DNA of 64,000 nucleotides from Alphaproteobacteria bacterium (GTDB lineage Bacteria; Pseudomonadota; Alphaproteobacteria; Micavibrionales; Micavibrionaceae): NCBI GenBank assembly GCA_021775955.1, contig JAJFGU010000020.1:248001-312000 (forward strand). Reading direction: 5' to 3'. The translations under genes and the position numbers were made by a program. The notes below the pieces were generated by a model. It was given only the letters and a program-made list of their open reading frames with translations. It was not told the origin of the DNA and did not search any database. Shown here one piece after another: positions 18,516 through 26,714 of the stretch (positions are counted from its first letter, which is position 1; the number at the start of each line of letters is the position of its first letter).

Positions 18516-18947
18516 GTGGTGTTTTTTGGACAATTCAAAGACTTTCTAAGAAAGATCAAACATTTTCATGTATTTGGAACAGGACTAGGTATAGAAAATG
18601 TTTCAAATGAAGAACGAGAAGCATATAAAAAAAATTATGCTCTTATTTCAGAAGCTATAGGAAATATCTTTACTGAAGGCAAAATATCTCAGGAAACACA
18701 TCAAAAAATTTGGAAAGCCAGAGATCAAGCAAGATTAGAACTCTGTGATGAAATAAAAAATTACACTGAAGAAATATTCCTTATTAGCCATGAAGCCTTC
18801 TCTCTGTACTATAGCTTTATCGCAGGTGAACACGGCCTTCCCAAAGGCCCTGAAAGAACAGAGAGAGTTAATCAATTCTACGAATTAATTAAGCGCCTCA
18901 ATAAATTTGAACCTCACAAAAAATACCGTCCTTACATTCAATACTAG
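18516..18947 (+). CDS. Small AT-rich gene of unknown function
   Basis: 143 residues starting at GTG 18516, with GGAGGGTGA immediately upstream; the next GTG at 18519 is equally possible. It is mostly helical and charged. No signal peptide or motif is recognised. Its AT-rich codon use contrasts with the macro-domain gene 12 bases upstream, which hints at horizontal acquisition. It is directly followed by a nested palindromic repeat region. Confidence 0.6.
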   Translation: MVFFGQFKDFLRKIKHFHVFGTGLGIENVSNEEREAYKKNYALISEAIGNIFTEGKISQETHQKIWKARDQARLELCDEIKNYTEEIFLISHEAFSLYYSFIAGEHGLPKGPERTERVNQFYELIKRLNKFEPHKKYRPYIQY

Positions 18948-18953
18948 CTCCCC

Positions 18954-19118
18954 CGTCATTGCGAGCTCAGCGAAGCAATCCATTTAAAACCACAGATAGA
19001 CACAGATGCGCACGGATGGTTGATAGGAAAATTTATATCTGTGTTGATCTGTGTTCATCCGTGGTTGTTTGCACCTTCTGGATTGCCGCGTCGGCCTAAC
19101 GGCCTCCTCGCAATGACG
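18954..19118. repeat. Nested palindromic repeat (CATTGCGAG type enclosing a CACAGAT type)
   Basis: Outer arms are CGTCATTGCGAG...CGAAGCAATCCA (18954-18982) and TGGATTGCCGCG...CTCGCAATGACG (to 19118). Between them sits a second inverted pair, AACCACAGATAGACACAGAT (from 18988) against GATCTGTGTTCATCCGTGGTT (to 19066). Both motifs are of kinds seen scattered in many bacterial genomes. The arrangement suggests one palindromic repeat inserted into another. Together with the next 50 bases it makes up the whole 220-base gap to the next gene. Confidence 0.65.
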
Positions 19119-19167
19119 CGCTCTGCGAAAGCGCTGTGTCCGCTGTGATCGCTGTGGTTTAAAAAAC

Positions 19168-19356
19168 TTAAGCCGCTTGCTGTGTTTCGTCCTTGATCAC
19201 ATCGCTGTCGGCATTGTGACGCACGGACTCAATGCCTTTTTCGGCGCCCTGCTTTGTGGTGTAGCCTTCGCTCTGGCAGATTATTTCGTGATTGGCGGCC
19301 TTCAGATTCCAGTAAAACTGATCGTCTTTGCCTTTTTTAATCGTGTAATAGCCCAT
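19168..19356 (-). CDS. YegP-like (UPF0339/DUF1508) small protein
   Basis: 62 residues. The single DUF1508 repeat is recognisable from FYWNLKAANHEIICQSEGY, followed by T-x-K-x-GAEKGIESV and a short acidic/Gln tail. E. coli YegP carries two such repeats; single-repeat forms are common in alphaproteobacteria. The biochemical function is not known. GAGGAGGC lies before the ATG. It precedes the minus-strand end of the convergent repeat region and follows the STAS-like gene in the same direction. Confidence 0.8.
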   Translation of the reverse strand: MGYYTIKKGKDDQFYWNLKAANHEIICQSEGYTTKQGAEKGIESVRHNADSDVIKDETQQAA

Positions 19357-19386
19357 TTGAGCCTCCTCTTTTCATGGTTTGGTAAC

Positions 19387-19770
19387 TTAAGCCGCCTTCT
19401 CCTGCTGCCCACCGGCGATCCAGGCCTTCGCCTGCTCGGCCTCAGCCAGCTTAAAAAGCTTCACTTCAGCGGGAAAGAACGGTTTAACGACCGCCGCCAT
19501 ATTCCGCATCCAGCCCACATCCGTGGCCAGTGCGATATGGGACAGGTCGTGCCAATGTTTCAGGCCGTAGGTCATGTCATCCCACATGGCGCTCAGCTCC
19601 ATGCCTGTAAAATCCTCGTTCATTACGACCAGCATTTTACCCGGTTTATGCTTTTTAAGCATCTCATCACACAGCGGCAACATGCCATCGACATAATCCT
19701 CGTGCGTCAGCTTGCCGCTGATCTCAAAACCCACTGTGTTTTCAGGAAGTCCTTCAATTACTTTATACAT
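19387..19770 (-). CDS. STAS/SEC14-like (SpoIIAA-like) protein, copy A, with a disturbed start
   Basis: 127 residues of the SpoIIAA-like/STAS-SEC14 family. Conserved parts are GFEISGKLTHEDYVDGMLP, KMLVVMNEDFTGMELSAMWDD and YGLKHWHDLSHIALATD. It is closely similar along its full length to the product of 21515-21898. Members are small cytoplasmic proteins of unclear role, possibly binding lipid or regulatory ligands. A 20-bp tandem duplication covers the start. The well-spaced ribosome site (AAGGAG) now serves the upstream ATG, whose frame stops after 10 codons. The true frame begins at the second copy, so expression may be reduced. Confidence 0.8.
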   Translation of the reverse strand: MYKVIEGLPENTVGFEISGKLTHEDYVDGMLPLCDEMLKKHKPGKMLVVMNEDFTGMELSAMWDDMTYGLKHWHDLSHIALATDVGWMRNMAAVVKPFFPAEVKLFKLAEAEQAKAWIAGGQQEKAA

Positions 19771-19790
19771 CCTTCAATTACTTTATACAT
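19751..19790. repeat. 20-bp perfect tandem duplication over a start codon
   Basis: CCTTCAATTACTTTATACAT occurs twice in succession (19751-19770 and 19771-19790). On the minus strand each copy begins ATGTATAAAG. Because 20 is not a multiple of three, the upstream ATG at 19790 reads M-Y-K-V-I-E-G-C-I-K-stop, while the ATG at 19770 opens the STAS-like gene. The AAGGAG site sits nine bases before the upstream ATG. Confidence 0.9.
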
Positions 19791-19939
19791 CGCTTTATCT
19801 CCTTTTTGCCTGTGGTGCCGCCTGACTGTATACCCTGTGCAAAAAAATTACAAAAACAGGGCAAGGCGCTTGTTTAAAAACCTTGCTTAACTAGGAAAAA
19901 TAACCTATAATACCTGCATGGAAAACAGCCACAACAAAC

Positions 19940-20102
19940 CGTCATTGCGAGTACCCAAGGGCATAAACTTCGCGAAGCAATCCAGTCTTTATGCTTTTGC
20001 CTCTGGATTGCCGCGTCACACGAAGCAACGTCAAAGACGTTGTTCGTTTTAAAGGAAAGCGAACAAACCTGGGGTTTGCTTCGCGCATTCCTCGCAATGA
20101 CA
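19940..20102. repeat. Palindromic repeat of the CATTGCGAG...GCAATCC family, second copy
   Basis: It begins CGTCATTGCGAG at 19940 and ends CTCGCAATGAC at 20102. Inner arms are CGAAGCAATCCAG and CTGGATTGCCGCG. Further internal hairpins include AACGTC/GACGTT and GCGAACAAACC/GGTTTG. It shares its outer arms with the element at 18954 but not the inner insert. It makes up a third of the 528-base gap between the divergent genes at 19770 and 20319. The rest (20103-20318) has frames of up to about 100 codons, none convincing. Confidence 0.65.
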
Positions 20103-20318
20103 AGAAAGAATATGAAAACATAATTCCTGTGATTCAAACTGAAGGACTGGACATAATGCAAAACCAACGGACTATTAACAGCGGAGAAAAAACATTGAAA
20201 AATCAAGGCCATGGCAAATGCCGAAAAAAAAGCGACCAACGAACTATTAAGCCCGCCCTGTTGCCAGAATCCAAAACGCAGCCTAAACTGGCCCTTCATT
20301 TATAAAAGGAGACACAAA

Positions 20319-21029
20319 ATGCGCATCATACTCGCCACTGCTTTGCTACTGGTTTTCGCCTGGCCGGCAAACGCTCAGGATTACAAAACCGTGCTTGATG
20401 TTCCCGAAGGTGCAACGCTGGTTAGTTTGTCGGCCACCGAGCGCGTTGAGGTTGAGCAGGATCTTCTGGTGGCGCAGCTCAAATACGAAGCGGAGAACGC
20501 CAACCCGAAAGCGCTACAGGATGAGATCAACCGCGCGATGAAAAAAGCCGTTGATGCCGCGAAGAAAGTCAAAAGCGTAAAAGTTTCGACCCAACAATAT
20601 TACGTGCATGAATATCGCCGCGACAAACACGCACCGAAGATCTGGAAAGGTTCGCAAGGTTTGATGATTAAGGGAAAAACAGCGGATGAGCTTTTGGAGC
20701 TGACCGGCAAGCTGCAGGAAATGGGGCTCACGATGAGCGGGTTAAGCTATGCTCTGTCGCCGGAGCTTCTGGAAGAAACGCGGGATAATCTATTGGAAGT
20801 TGCATTGAAAAAGCTGCAGGCAAAAGCTGCGCGCACAGCCAAAGCTTTAGGCAAAACCAGCGCCGATCTCCTGCAGGTTAATGTCGACATGGGCGGTGGC
20901 ACCCGCCCGCAGATGATGCGCTCCTCCATGGCGATGTCCGAAGGAATAGCGGCCAGTGCAGCCCCCGTCGCCGCGCCGGGCCAAAGCGATATCACATTGA
21001 GCGTCAACGCTCAGGCGCTCGTGAAATAA
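20319..21029 (+). CDS. SIMPL domain (DUF541) periplasmic protein
   Basis: 236 residues. The ATG at 20319 has AAAGGAG upstream. The first 20 residues are a signal peptide (IILATALLLVFAWPANA, cleavage likely after ANA). The mature part opens with ATLVSLSATERVEVEQDLL, followed by helical and strand blocks, and ends SDITLSVNAQALVK, the usual SIMPL layout. Family members are periplasmic or outer-membrane proteins of uncertain role, E. coli YggE being the best known. A strong hairpin terminator follows the stop. Confidence 0.85.
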   Translation: MRIILATALLLVFAWPANAQDYKTVLDVPEGATLVSLSATERVEVEQDLLVAQLKYEAENANPKALQDEINRAMKKAVDAAKKVKSVKVSTQQYYVHEYRRDKHAPKIWKGSQGLMIKGKTADELLELTGKLQEMGLTMSGLSYALSPELLEETRDNLLEVALKKLQAKAARTAKALGKTSADLLQVNVDMGGGTRPQMMRSSMAMSEGIAASAAPVAAPGQSDITLSVNAQALVK

Positions 21030-21056
21030 TGGAGGGGTGAAATAATGGAGACCAAC

Positions 21057-21094
21057 AAAAAACGGCCGCTCAATTTTACAAGCGGCCGTTTTGG
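21057..21094. terminator. Bidirectional rho-independent terminator
   Basis: AACGGCCGCT (21061-21070) and AGCGGCCGTT (21081-21090) form a perfect 10-bp stem with a 10-base loop. It is flanked by an A-run on the left and TTTT on the right, so it could stop transcripts in both directions. It lies between the converging SIMPL and HU genes. Confidence 0.9.
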
Positions 21095-21111
21095 AATTCC
21101 GTTATTTGATC

Positions 21112-21399
21112 CTAGAGAAGTTTATCCTTCAGATCTTTTGCAATCCGGAACGCGACTTTCTTCTTCGCCGGAATCTGGATTTGCTCGCCGGTTGCCGGGT
21201 TGCGCCCCATCCGTGCTTTCATTTGCTTGACCTGCAAAATGCCAAGGCCGGGAATGCGTACGCGGTTGCCGCTCTGCAGCTGGGAAACGAAATTCTCAAC
21301 CATGTCTTCCAGAATCGCTGTCGTATCCTTCTTTGACATGTCGTGCTTTTCGGCCAGTTCTGCGGCCACTTGTTTCAGTGTAACGGTTGGTTCTGCCAT
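21112..21399 (-). CDS. HU/IHF family DNA-binding protein
   Basis: 95 residues from the ATG at 21399, which has AGGAAAG upstream; the frame runs on to 21468 but the family start is here. Two N-terminal helices are followed by RVRIPGLGILQVKQMKARMGRNP and IQIPAKKKVAFRIAKDLKDKL, the beta-arm and C-terminal helix of HU. The arm tip RNPATG has the intercalating proline. It bends and compacts DNA in the nucleoid. The arm is slightly Lys/Met-rich; whether it is HU or a diverged IHF-like form is not settled. Confidence 0.9.
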   Translation of the reverse strand: MAEPTVTLKQVAAELAEKHDMSKKDTTAILEDMVENFVSQLQSGNRVRIPGLGILQVKQMKARMGRNPATGEQIQIPAKKKVAFRIAKDLKDKLL

Positions 21400-21514
21400 T
21401 GCTTTGTCCTTTCCTGATGAGTTAAAGCGAATCCTATATTTCAATACTACACCAAGACAGGCGCGCAAAAAAAGCCCATTTTACCAATATTTTCAGCCTT
21501 CGGCGTTATTTTCC

Positions 21515-21898
21515 CTAAGCAGCTTCTTTTTGCTGCCCGGAAGCGATCCAGTTTTTGGCATCTTCAAGCTGGTTAAAGTCGAACAATTTCACCTCGCCAG
21601 GGAAGATCGGACCGAAGAGATTGGTCATTGTGCGTATCCAGTTCTCATCAGTTACCAAGGCAAAATGGCTGAAATCATGCCAATGCTTGATCCCGTAAGT
21701 GGCATCGTCCCACATCGCCGAATACTCCATCCCGGTGAAATCCGGCCCAATGACACAAAGCATCTTCATCGGCTTGTGCTTCGCCAGAACCGCATCGGCA
21801 GCGGGAATTAACTGCTCGACATAATCTTCATGGGTCAGCTTGCCGCTTATCTCTACGCCCAAAACACCTTCAGGCAGATCTTGAATGGTCTTCAACAT
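21515..21898 (-). CDS. STAS/SEC14-like (SpoIIAA-like) protein, copy B
   Basis: 127 residues, a close paralogue of the product of 19387-19770: same length, same GVEISGKLTHEDYVEQLIP and YGIKHWHDFSHFALVTDENW blocks. Here the ATG at 21898 has an undisturbed AGGAGAG ribosome site, so this copy is the intact one. A small soluble protein whose precise function is unknown. The two copies are separated by the SIMPL and HU genes, consistent with a local duplication. Confidence 0.85.
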   Translation of the reverse strand: MLKTIQDLPEGVLGVEISGKLTHEDYVEQLIPAADAVLAKHKPMKMLCVIGPDFTGMEYSAMWDDATYGIKHWHDFSHFALVTDENWIRTMTNLFGPIFPGEVKLFDFNQLEDAKNWIASGQQKEAA

Positions 21899-21983
21899 AA
21901 TGCTCTCCTTTGTTTGTGCTGATATATATAACGCAAGCTAGTGCATTTTTTGTCATGTTCAAGGATAGGGCTGCAAACTCAGC

Positions 21984-22391
21984 CTAATGACCGCAATGTG
22001 CGCCATGTTGATGGCCATAGCGATAATGATGCTTTGCATGTTTTCGGTACTTTTTATAGTGCTTCGCAGGCTTGTAATAATGGCCGTAATGATATGGGTT
22101 ATAGGCATGATATGAACGACGAACATGCTTCCTCTTATGGGCCTTATTATGCTTTTTCATCTTATGATAACGGCCTTCAAACGGATGAGCCTCGCCACCA
22201 GCCGCCACAACGCGCCAGGAACCGTCAGGTTGCAAACAAGCCTTGCCGTATCCGGCCTTCACATCATCGCCGATGCGAATGGATTTGGCGTAACTCCGGC
22301 AATAGGAACCATACTCAGCTTTGGCGACCGCCGGATTGAAAACAACAGGAATCATAAGAGCGCCTGCAATTAAGAGCGTTTTAATTTTCAT
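21984..22391 (-). CDS. Secreted His/Tyr/Lys-rich protein with surface-antigen-like core
   Basis: 135 residues. An N-terminal signal peptide (TLLIAGALMIPVVFNPAVAKA) precedes a core reading YCRSYAKSIRIGDD, then GKACLQPDGSWRVV. This resembles the C-terminal domain of the 17-kDa surface antigen family (ACxQPDGSWRI). The last 65 residues are dominated by His, Tyr and Lys (AHKRKHVRR, HHYRYGHQHG), suggesting metal or cell-wall binding. The tail is low-complexity, so its role is uncertain. GAGGATACGATC precedes the start. Confidence 0.7.
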   Translation of the reverse strand: MKIKTLLIAGALMIPVVFNPAVAKAEYGSYCRSYAKSIRIGDDVKAGYGKACLQPDGSWRVVAAGGEAHPFEGRYHKMKKHNKAHKRKHVRRSYHAYNPYHYGHYYKPAKHYKKYRKHAKHHYRYGHQHGAHCGH

Positions 22392-22470
22392 GATCGTATC
22401 CTCGCTTCATTGGTTGGTGTTAACGCTGCTGATACGAGGTGAATTTGAGAACCCTTCTATTTTTATTGCA

Positions 22471-22504
22471 AAAAGGCCCCGCCTTATTTGGCAGGGCCTT
22501 TTAA
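22471..22504. terminator. Rho-independent terminator
   Basis: AAAAGGCCC...GCC pairs with GGC...GGGCCTTTT around TTATTT, with A- and T-runs on both sides. It lies between two minus-strand genes and most likely ends the transcript of the membrane-protein gene at 22528. Confidence 0.85.
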
Positions 22505-22527
22505 AATCGCTACTGGCTCTCAGGCTA

Positions 22528-22929
22528 TTATTTTTTATAAACCGCCGCAAGGGCTGCGCCCGCGCCAACACCTGTCAACAGGGATGCGCCCATCCATGAC
22601 ATGATCAGCGACGCCGGAACCGGCATATAACAATACTTGCCAATATCCAAAGCGGCCAAAAGAAGACCTACATAAAGACCGTAGCGCAGACCTTCCGATA
22701 CACCTTTGCCTTCATAATTTTGGACAAAGATATAAGTGATCATAAAAGACAGCGCCAATTGACTCATCAACATAAAATGGAAGTACTTGGTATGATCTTC
22801 CATCGGGCGCCACAAACGGGCCGTCGCTTCATAAGTATCGCTTAAAGCCACACCATGAACCAAATACTGGAAGCCAAAAACAAAAGCAAAAACAGCTATA
22901 ACCGATAATGCAAAACGTGTGGTATTCAT
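22528..22929 (-). CDS. Four-helix membrane protein of unknown function
   Basis: 133 residues with about four hydrophobic segments: FALSVIAVFAFVFGFQYLV, LMSQLALSFMITYIFV, LYVGLLLAALDIGKY and a Gly/Ala-rich last one. Acidic and aromatic residues between helices 1 and 2 (RLWRPMEDHTKYFHFM) are notable. It resembles small DUF-type inner-membrane proteins found next to one another in many proteobacteria, but no family is recognised. GAGGAG lies before the ATG. It is transcribed from its own promoter, back-to-back with the DUF3137 gene. Confidence 0.7.
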   Translation of the reverse strand: MNTTRFALSVIAVFAFVFGFQYLVHGVALSDTYEATARLWRPMEDHTKYFHFMLMSQLALSFMITYIFVQNYEGKGVSEGLRYGLYVGLLLAALDIGKYCYMPVPASLIMSWMGASLLTGVGAGAALAAVYKK

Positions 22930-23013
22930 AACAACTCCTCACAAACTCCGGGTTTAAAAACGATCCTGAGTCGCTAGGATATATCGCCTTATCAAAATAT
23001 GGTATGTTTTTTT

Positions 23014-24045
23014 ATGGTAGACGCAACACAACAGGACAAAGCGCACAATTCCTCCCATAAAGACGAGGATATCAACCCCGTCAGCCATCAACATTTTTCT
23101 TCTGAAATCAAAAAGCTCATCGACGAAGCCGAAGATATACGACTCGCACGCATGAGAGAATATGAGAAGAGAGGATTTCTTTCTTTTTCTCTGGGGCTGT
23201 TTAGTGTCCTGGCCGGGGCCTGCGCCTTTGGCTGGTTCTTCTTTGTACGACTAGACCTTTTGCTGGGCATACTGGGTTTGATTGCCGGGGTTATTCCCTC
23301 TTATTTGCTTCACCAATACAAAATGCGGCCTCTGCAGCAATATGAGCGCCAGCACAAAATGGTCTTTATGCCAAAACTAGCAAAAGCGCTGGGCAACCTG
23401 AAATACAGGCCAAAGAGCGGCATCAAAATTAAAATGCTGGGGCCAGCCAGAATTCTACCCTCTTTTGAAAACTACCACGCCGAAGATTGTCTCTCCGGCA
23501 CCTACAAAGGCACAAAGCTCATTCTTTCAGAAGCTCGCATGACCCACCGAAAGCAAGCCGGCCATCTCGTTTTTGACGGGGTGTTTATATTGCTGCAATT
23601 AAGTGAAGAAAGATTCACAGGTCAAACCATTATTACAGCAGACCGGCATTCGGCAAAACGGTGGCAAGGAAAACGATGGAAAGACTTACAATCTTTTACA
23701 GTAGAAAATGGGGACCTTGCCCGTATTTTTGATGTTTATACAGACACACCCAAGGAAGCTGAAAATTTTGCCCGTGAAGAAATTCTTGAGCGACTTAAAG
23801 AAATATCAACTGAGTTTGATAAATCTCCTCTTTCCATCTCTTTTTATAAGAAGAAATATATTTTTATTATGATTCCATACGATGTCGATATGTTTGAACC
23901 GTCAAATCTCTATCTGCCAATTACAACCAGCAGTAACGCCCATCGTTGCAAAAAAGAAGTCGACCAGATTTTAGCAATTATAGATATGCTGGCGCTTTAC
24001 GAACCCAATGTCGCTAAGGACAAATCTTTACATCTCTACACGTAA
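23014..24045 (+). CDS. DUF3137 membrane protein
   Basis: 343 residues from the ATG at 23014; an upstream ATG at 22999 would add five residues. A polar N-terminus with a helical segment is followed by two membrane helices (about residues 55-95) and a cytosolic domain. That domain contains GTYKGTKLILSEAR, FDGVFILLQL, GQTIITAD and KKKYIFIMIPYDVDMFEP. This is the DUF3137 layout. Its role is unknown; it is often found in alphaproteobacteria and mycoplasmas. The 3' end overlaps the convergent gene at 24028 by 18 bases. Confidence 0.8.
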   Translation: MVDATQQDKAHNSSHKDEDINPVSHQHFSSEIKKLIDEAEDIRLARMREYEKRGFLSFSLGLFSVLAGACAFGWFFFVRLDLLLGILGLIAGVIPSYLLHQYKMRPLQQYERQHKMVFMPKLAKALGNLKYRPKSGIKIKMLGPARILPSFENYHAEDCLSGTYKGTKLILSEARMTHRKQAGHLVFDGVFILLQLSEERFTGQTIITADRHSAKRWQGKRWKDLQSFTVENGDLARIFDVYTDTPKEAENFAREEILERLKEISTEFDKSPLSISFYKKKYIFIMIPYDVDMFEPSNLYLPITTSSNAHRCKKEVDQILAIIDMLALYEPNVAKDKSLHLYT

Positions 24046-24351
24046 AATAATGTCCTGCTCTCCAATCATGACTGACTTTCTGGCCTTCTTTGGCAGGGGA
24101 ACGCCGCACCCCCGGCAATAAACCATCACAGCTGCAGCCAAAAAATCCCGGCTGTACTCTATTTTTGCCCCTGTCTTATCAAGCGGGTTTTCTATAGTAA
24201 CATAAATGACGTTTTCATCTTTTTCGTCCGCTCTGATCGATATGATTTCGCCGGTTGGAGGTTTTTTTCTCTCCTTCTGGACGCAAAGGGAATAGAGAGC
24301 CTTATAAGCCTCCCCATAATCAAAAATAATCCGCCTGTCTTCACGTGGCAT
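24028..24351 (-). CDS. Small cytoplasmic protein of unknown function
   Basis: 107 residues. An N-terminal helical part (IIFDYGEAYKALYSLC) is followed by beta-strand material (GEIISIRADEK, VIYVTIENP) and a possible metal-binding CRGC pair (residues 79-82). No signal peptide or membrane segment is seen. It follows the glycosyltransferase gene by about 30 bases on the same strand, so the two may share a transcript. Not recognised as a known family. Confidence 0.6.
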   Translation of the reverse strand: MPREDRRIIFDYGEAYKALYSLCVQKERKKPPTGEIISIRADEKDENVIYVTIENPLDKTGAKIEYSRDFLAAAVMVYCRGCGVPLPKKARKSVMIGEQDIILRVEM

Positions 24352-24381
24352 AACTCACTCCCGATAACAGCAATACTTTCA

Positions 24382-25608
24382 TCATTTTCCACCAGCTAGC
24401 TTTACAAGCTCGTCCGCGATCTTCGTAGCAAGCTTGGAAGGATCAAAGTCCTTGTATTTCTCCGCCATGTTTTGCGCCGCCTGTTTAAACTCGCCCTCAT
24501 TAAGCAGGAGTGAAATTAATTCAGTAACTTTTCCTGCGTCGTATTCTCCTATTAAACCACGCCCTGCTTTATTCCTGCCTATTGCCCGTGAACACATCAA
24601 CTGCTCTATATGGCCCGGCAACAAAAGCTGTGGTACGCCATTTAAAGCAAATGCCGCCGAAATCCCCGAACTCCCATGACATATACCAAGGTCGCATTTT
24701 CCAATGAGCTTATCCAGCCTGATCGCGCCATTAAAAATACGCAAACCCGGTTTTTCAATCTGCTTCTTCAACCCAGGTGGAATTCCAGGTGCGGCAATAA
24801 TAACATCATAATCATCTGGCAACCCCCTGAGCGCCTCTATACAGGGTTTGAAAGGCATTGTCTCGGGCCGTATATAACCAAAAATGCGTTTGCCGGATTC
24901 TTTCTTCCAATCCACCTCCTCACCACCATCTATACTGTAGAAAGGACCACAATATTTTGGTTTTGATTTTGTAAAGCTTGCCCTGTCAGGATAATGGTCG
25001 AGCTCCTCAAAAGTCGTGAGAAACTCCGCATCAACTTTTAGAGCATCAGCGAATTTCTTGATCTTTGGTATGCCCGCCAAAACCAAAGCTTCATTTACAT
25101 TATTCAGAACCATTTCTTCATGGCGCGCCATGACCTCTTCATCTATTTTTTCCCAGTAGCGTAATGGTGGCATAGGTGTGGCGAGCGGTGGCACATCATA
25201 GCCTGCCCCAAAGGCGGCTTTCTTAAATTTAAACCCTCGGGCAGCCAGCAGTGCTGTCGGCGCAGCCTGGACAACCAGAACATCAGGCTTTACCAATTCA
25301 TAAAGACCGCGCCAAGCCTCAATCAGGCCCGCAAGCTCCGCAGGCCTGTCATAACCACATGGACGTAAATCATCGGGATATATCAGGCTTGGACCACGTT
25401 TGGATCCCGGGGCCGGGGGCTGAACAGGATAGTAAGGCGCCTGCAGGACCTTATATTTCAGCCCCTCAGAAAACGGCTTTATAACGGCAGGGTTTTGTAG
25501 CGCGAAAAAAAGCTCTGCCTTACGCTTTGCCAGTGGCCTTGCAACCTCAACAAGTTTGGTCACATGCCCAAAATTTCGTCCCACTTCCCATGCAAATAAA
25601 ACGCGCAT
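24382..25608 (-). CDS. GT-B fold glycosyltransferase (UDP-glycosyltransferase/MGT-like)
   Basis: 408 residues. The N-terminal Rossmann-like domain opens MRVLFAWEVGRNFGHVTKL, the acceptor domain of GT1/GT28 enzymes, with a glycine-free loop before FGHV. The C-terminal donor domain shows ICHGSSGISAAFALNGVPQLLLP and EQLMCSRAIGRNKAGRGLI, equivalent to the sugar-nucleotide site of MurG/MGT proteins. It probably glycosylates a lipid or small molecule; the substrate is unknown. No polysaccharide genes are nearby. The start is a good ATG but has only a weak purine stretch. Confidence 0.8.
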   Translation of the reverse strand: MRVLFAWEVGRNFGHVTKLVEVARPLAKRKAELFFALQNPAVIKPFSEGLKYKVLQAPYYPVQPPAPGSKRGPSLIYPDDLRPCGYDRPAELAGLIEAWRGLYELVKPDVLVVQAAPTALLAARGFKFKKAAFGAGYDVPPLATPMPPLRYWEKIDEEVMARHEEMVLNNVNEALVLAGIPKIKKFADALKVDAEFLTTFEELDHYPDRASFTKSKPKYCGPFYSIDGGEEVDWKKESGKRIFGYIRPETMPFKPCIEALRGLPDDYDVIIAAPGIPPGLKKQIEKPGLRIFNGAIRLDKLIGKCDLGICHGSSGISAAFALNGVPQLLLPGHIEQLMCSRAIGRNKAGRGLIGEYDAGKVTELISLLLNEGEFKQAAQNMAEKYKDFDPSKLATKIADELVKLAGGK

Positions 25609-25786
25609 TCTGAAACTTTAGGGACAGGCCTAATGCTCCGCAAGGATTTTAAGCATTTTTCCGGGGGAATATTGAGAACTGATTGCATGCATATGAAACC
25701 GCTATTCACGGATATTCATTTTATGATACTTTGGTTTGCGTCTGCGTAATTGCATTTCAGAATAAATACTCAACTTAAGGAATAAT

Positions 25787-26461
25787 ATGTCTGCAAAGGA
25801 ACAAGAGCCTTCCAATGACCAGGATGAAGAACCAAAGGACACCGTTTTTTCTGCTGTTTCCAATGTCGGCGAGCAGCTCGGCGCTATTGAACAGTTCATA
25901 GCAAGGCGCTTTGACGAAATATCGATGGAAATCAATGCCACATCGCAACAGGTCGATATGGCGGAAGAAGGCATCACGAACCGCTTTACTGAAATTCTGG
26001 AAATCCTTCATGCCGTTTCCTATAGCGGTGATGGCAATACACCGGCCAATGCGGGCGTGGAGCTTGATGCCGTTGTTGATATGACAGAAGAAGCGGCCAA
26101 TAAAATTCTTGATGCTGCGGGTCGTATTAACACGAAGATCCATTCTGATGAAGACTGGGAAAATAAAGAAACAAGAGAAAAAGTCATAGACAGCATCAAC
26201 GACGACGTTGAGGAAATTTTTATGGCCTGCTCCTTTCAGGACATTACCGGGCAAAGAATTCGCAAGACATTGGAGAACCTCAAGACAATTGAAGACAGGC
26301 TTGGCACTGCACTTGACCGCCTGGGCATTAATATATCGGTGGAAGATAGGCCACCCCCACAGGGAGCATCGAGCCAATCGGAAATCGATGCCCTGCTCGA
26401 AGGATATAGCGCCGCTGAAAAAGCAAAACAGGACGCACCCGATGGTGAGATCAAAGATTAG
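25787..26461 (+). CDS. cheZ: Chemotaxis phosphatase CheZ
   Basis: 224 residues from the ATG at 25787 (AAGGAA upstream). The protein is almost all helix, as in the CheZ four-helix bundle. The active-site region is ACSFQDITGQRIRKTLENL, with the Asp and Gln of QD-x-TGQ that catalyse CheY-P dephosphorylation. The acidic N-terminus is extended. Near the C-terminus SQSEIDALLEGY lies on a flexible tail. It resembles the FliM N-terminal CheY-binding peptide, and CheZ tails bind CheY in the same groove. It lies 21 kb from the che operon. Confidence 0.9.
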   Translation: MSAKEQEPSNDQDEEPKDTVFSAVSNVGEQLGAIEQFIARRFDEISMEINATSQQVDMAEEGITNRFTEILEILHAVSYSGDGNTPANAGVELDAVVDMTEEAANKILDAAGRINTKIHSDEDWENKETREKVIDSINDDVEEIFMACSFQDITGQRIRKTLENLKTIEDRLGTALDRLGINISVEDRPPPQGASSQSEIDALLEGYSAAEKAKQDAPDGEIKD

Positions 26462-26714
26462 GGCATAAACCCTTAATTAGAAGATTTTTACAGCTCCTCA
26501 TACTTACCCCCCCTTAAAAACAAACATCTCCCAAGTGGCTCTTTCTGCAAAGAAAGGGCCCTAATTTTATTGCAAAATATAAATACATCAAATTTTATTT
26601 AAATAAAGGACAAGCGCCAGATAAGTATAGAATTACCTTTTACTTCAAATTTTATCCATAATTAAACTCATTTTTACCCCGCATCCCTAATATCAAAGAA
26701 AAGCGGGGGCAAAA

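Noticed and set aside
18006-18947. Macro-domain gene plus small gene as a DarTG-like toxin-antitoxin pair
   Set aside because: The small neighbour shows none of the DarT ADP-ribosyltransferase motifs.
19177-19890. Long plus-strand frame (237 codons) over the YegP-like and STAS-like genes
   Set aside because: It is antisense to two recognisable genes, has no ribosome site and no protein-like features.
19991-20305. Plus-strand frame of 104 codons before the SIMPL gene
   Set aside because: Its first half is the palindromic repeat and its end overlaps the SIMPL leader; no ribosome site.
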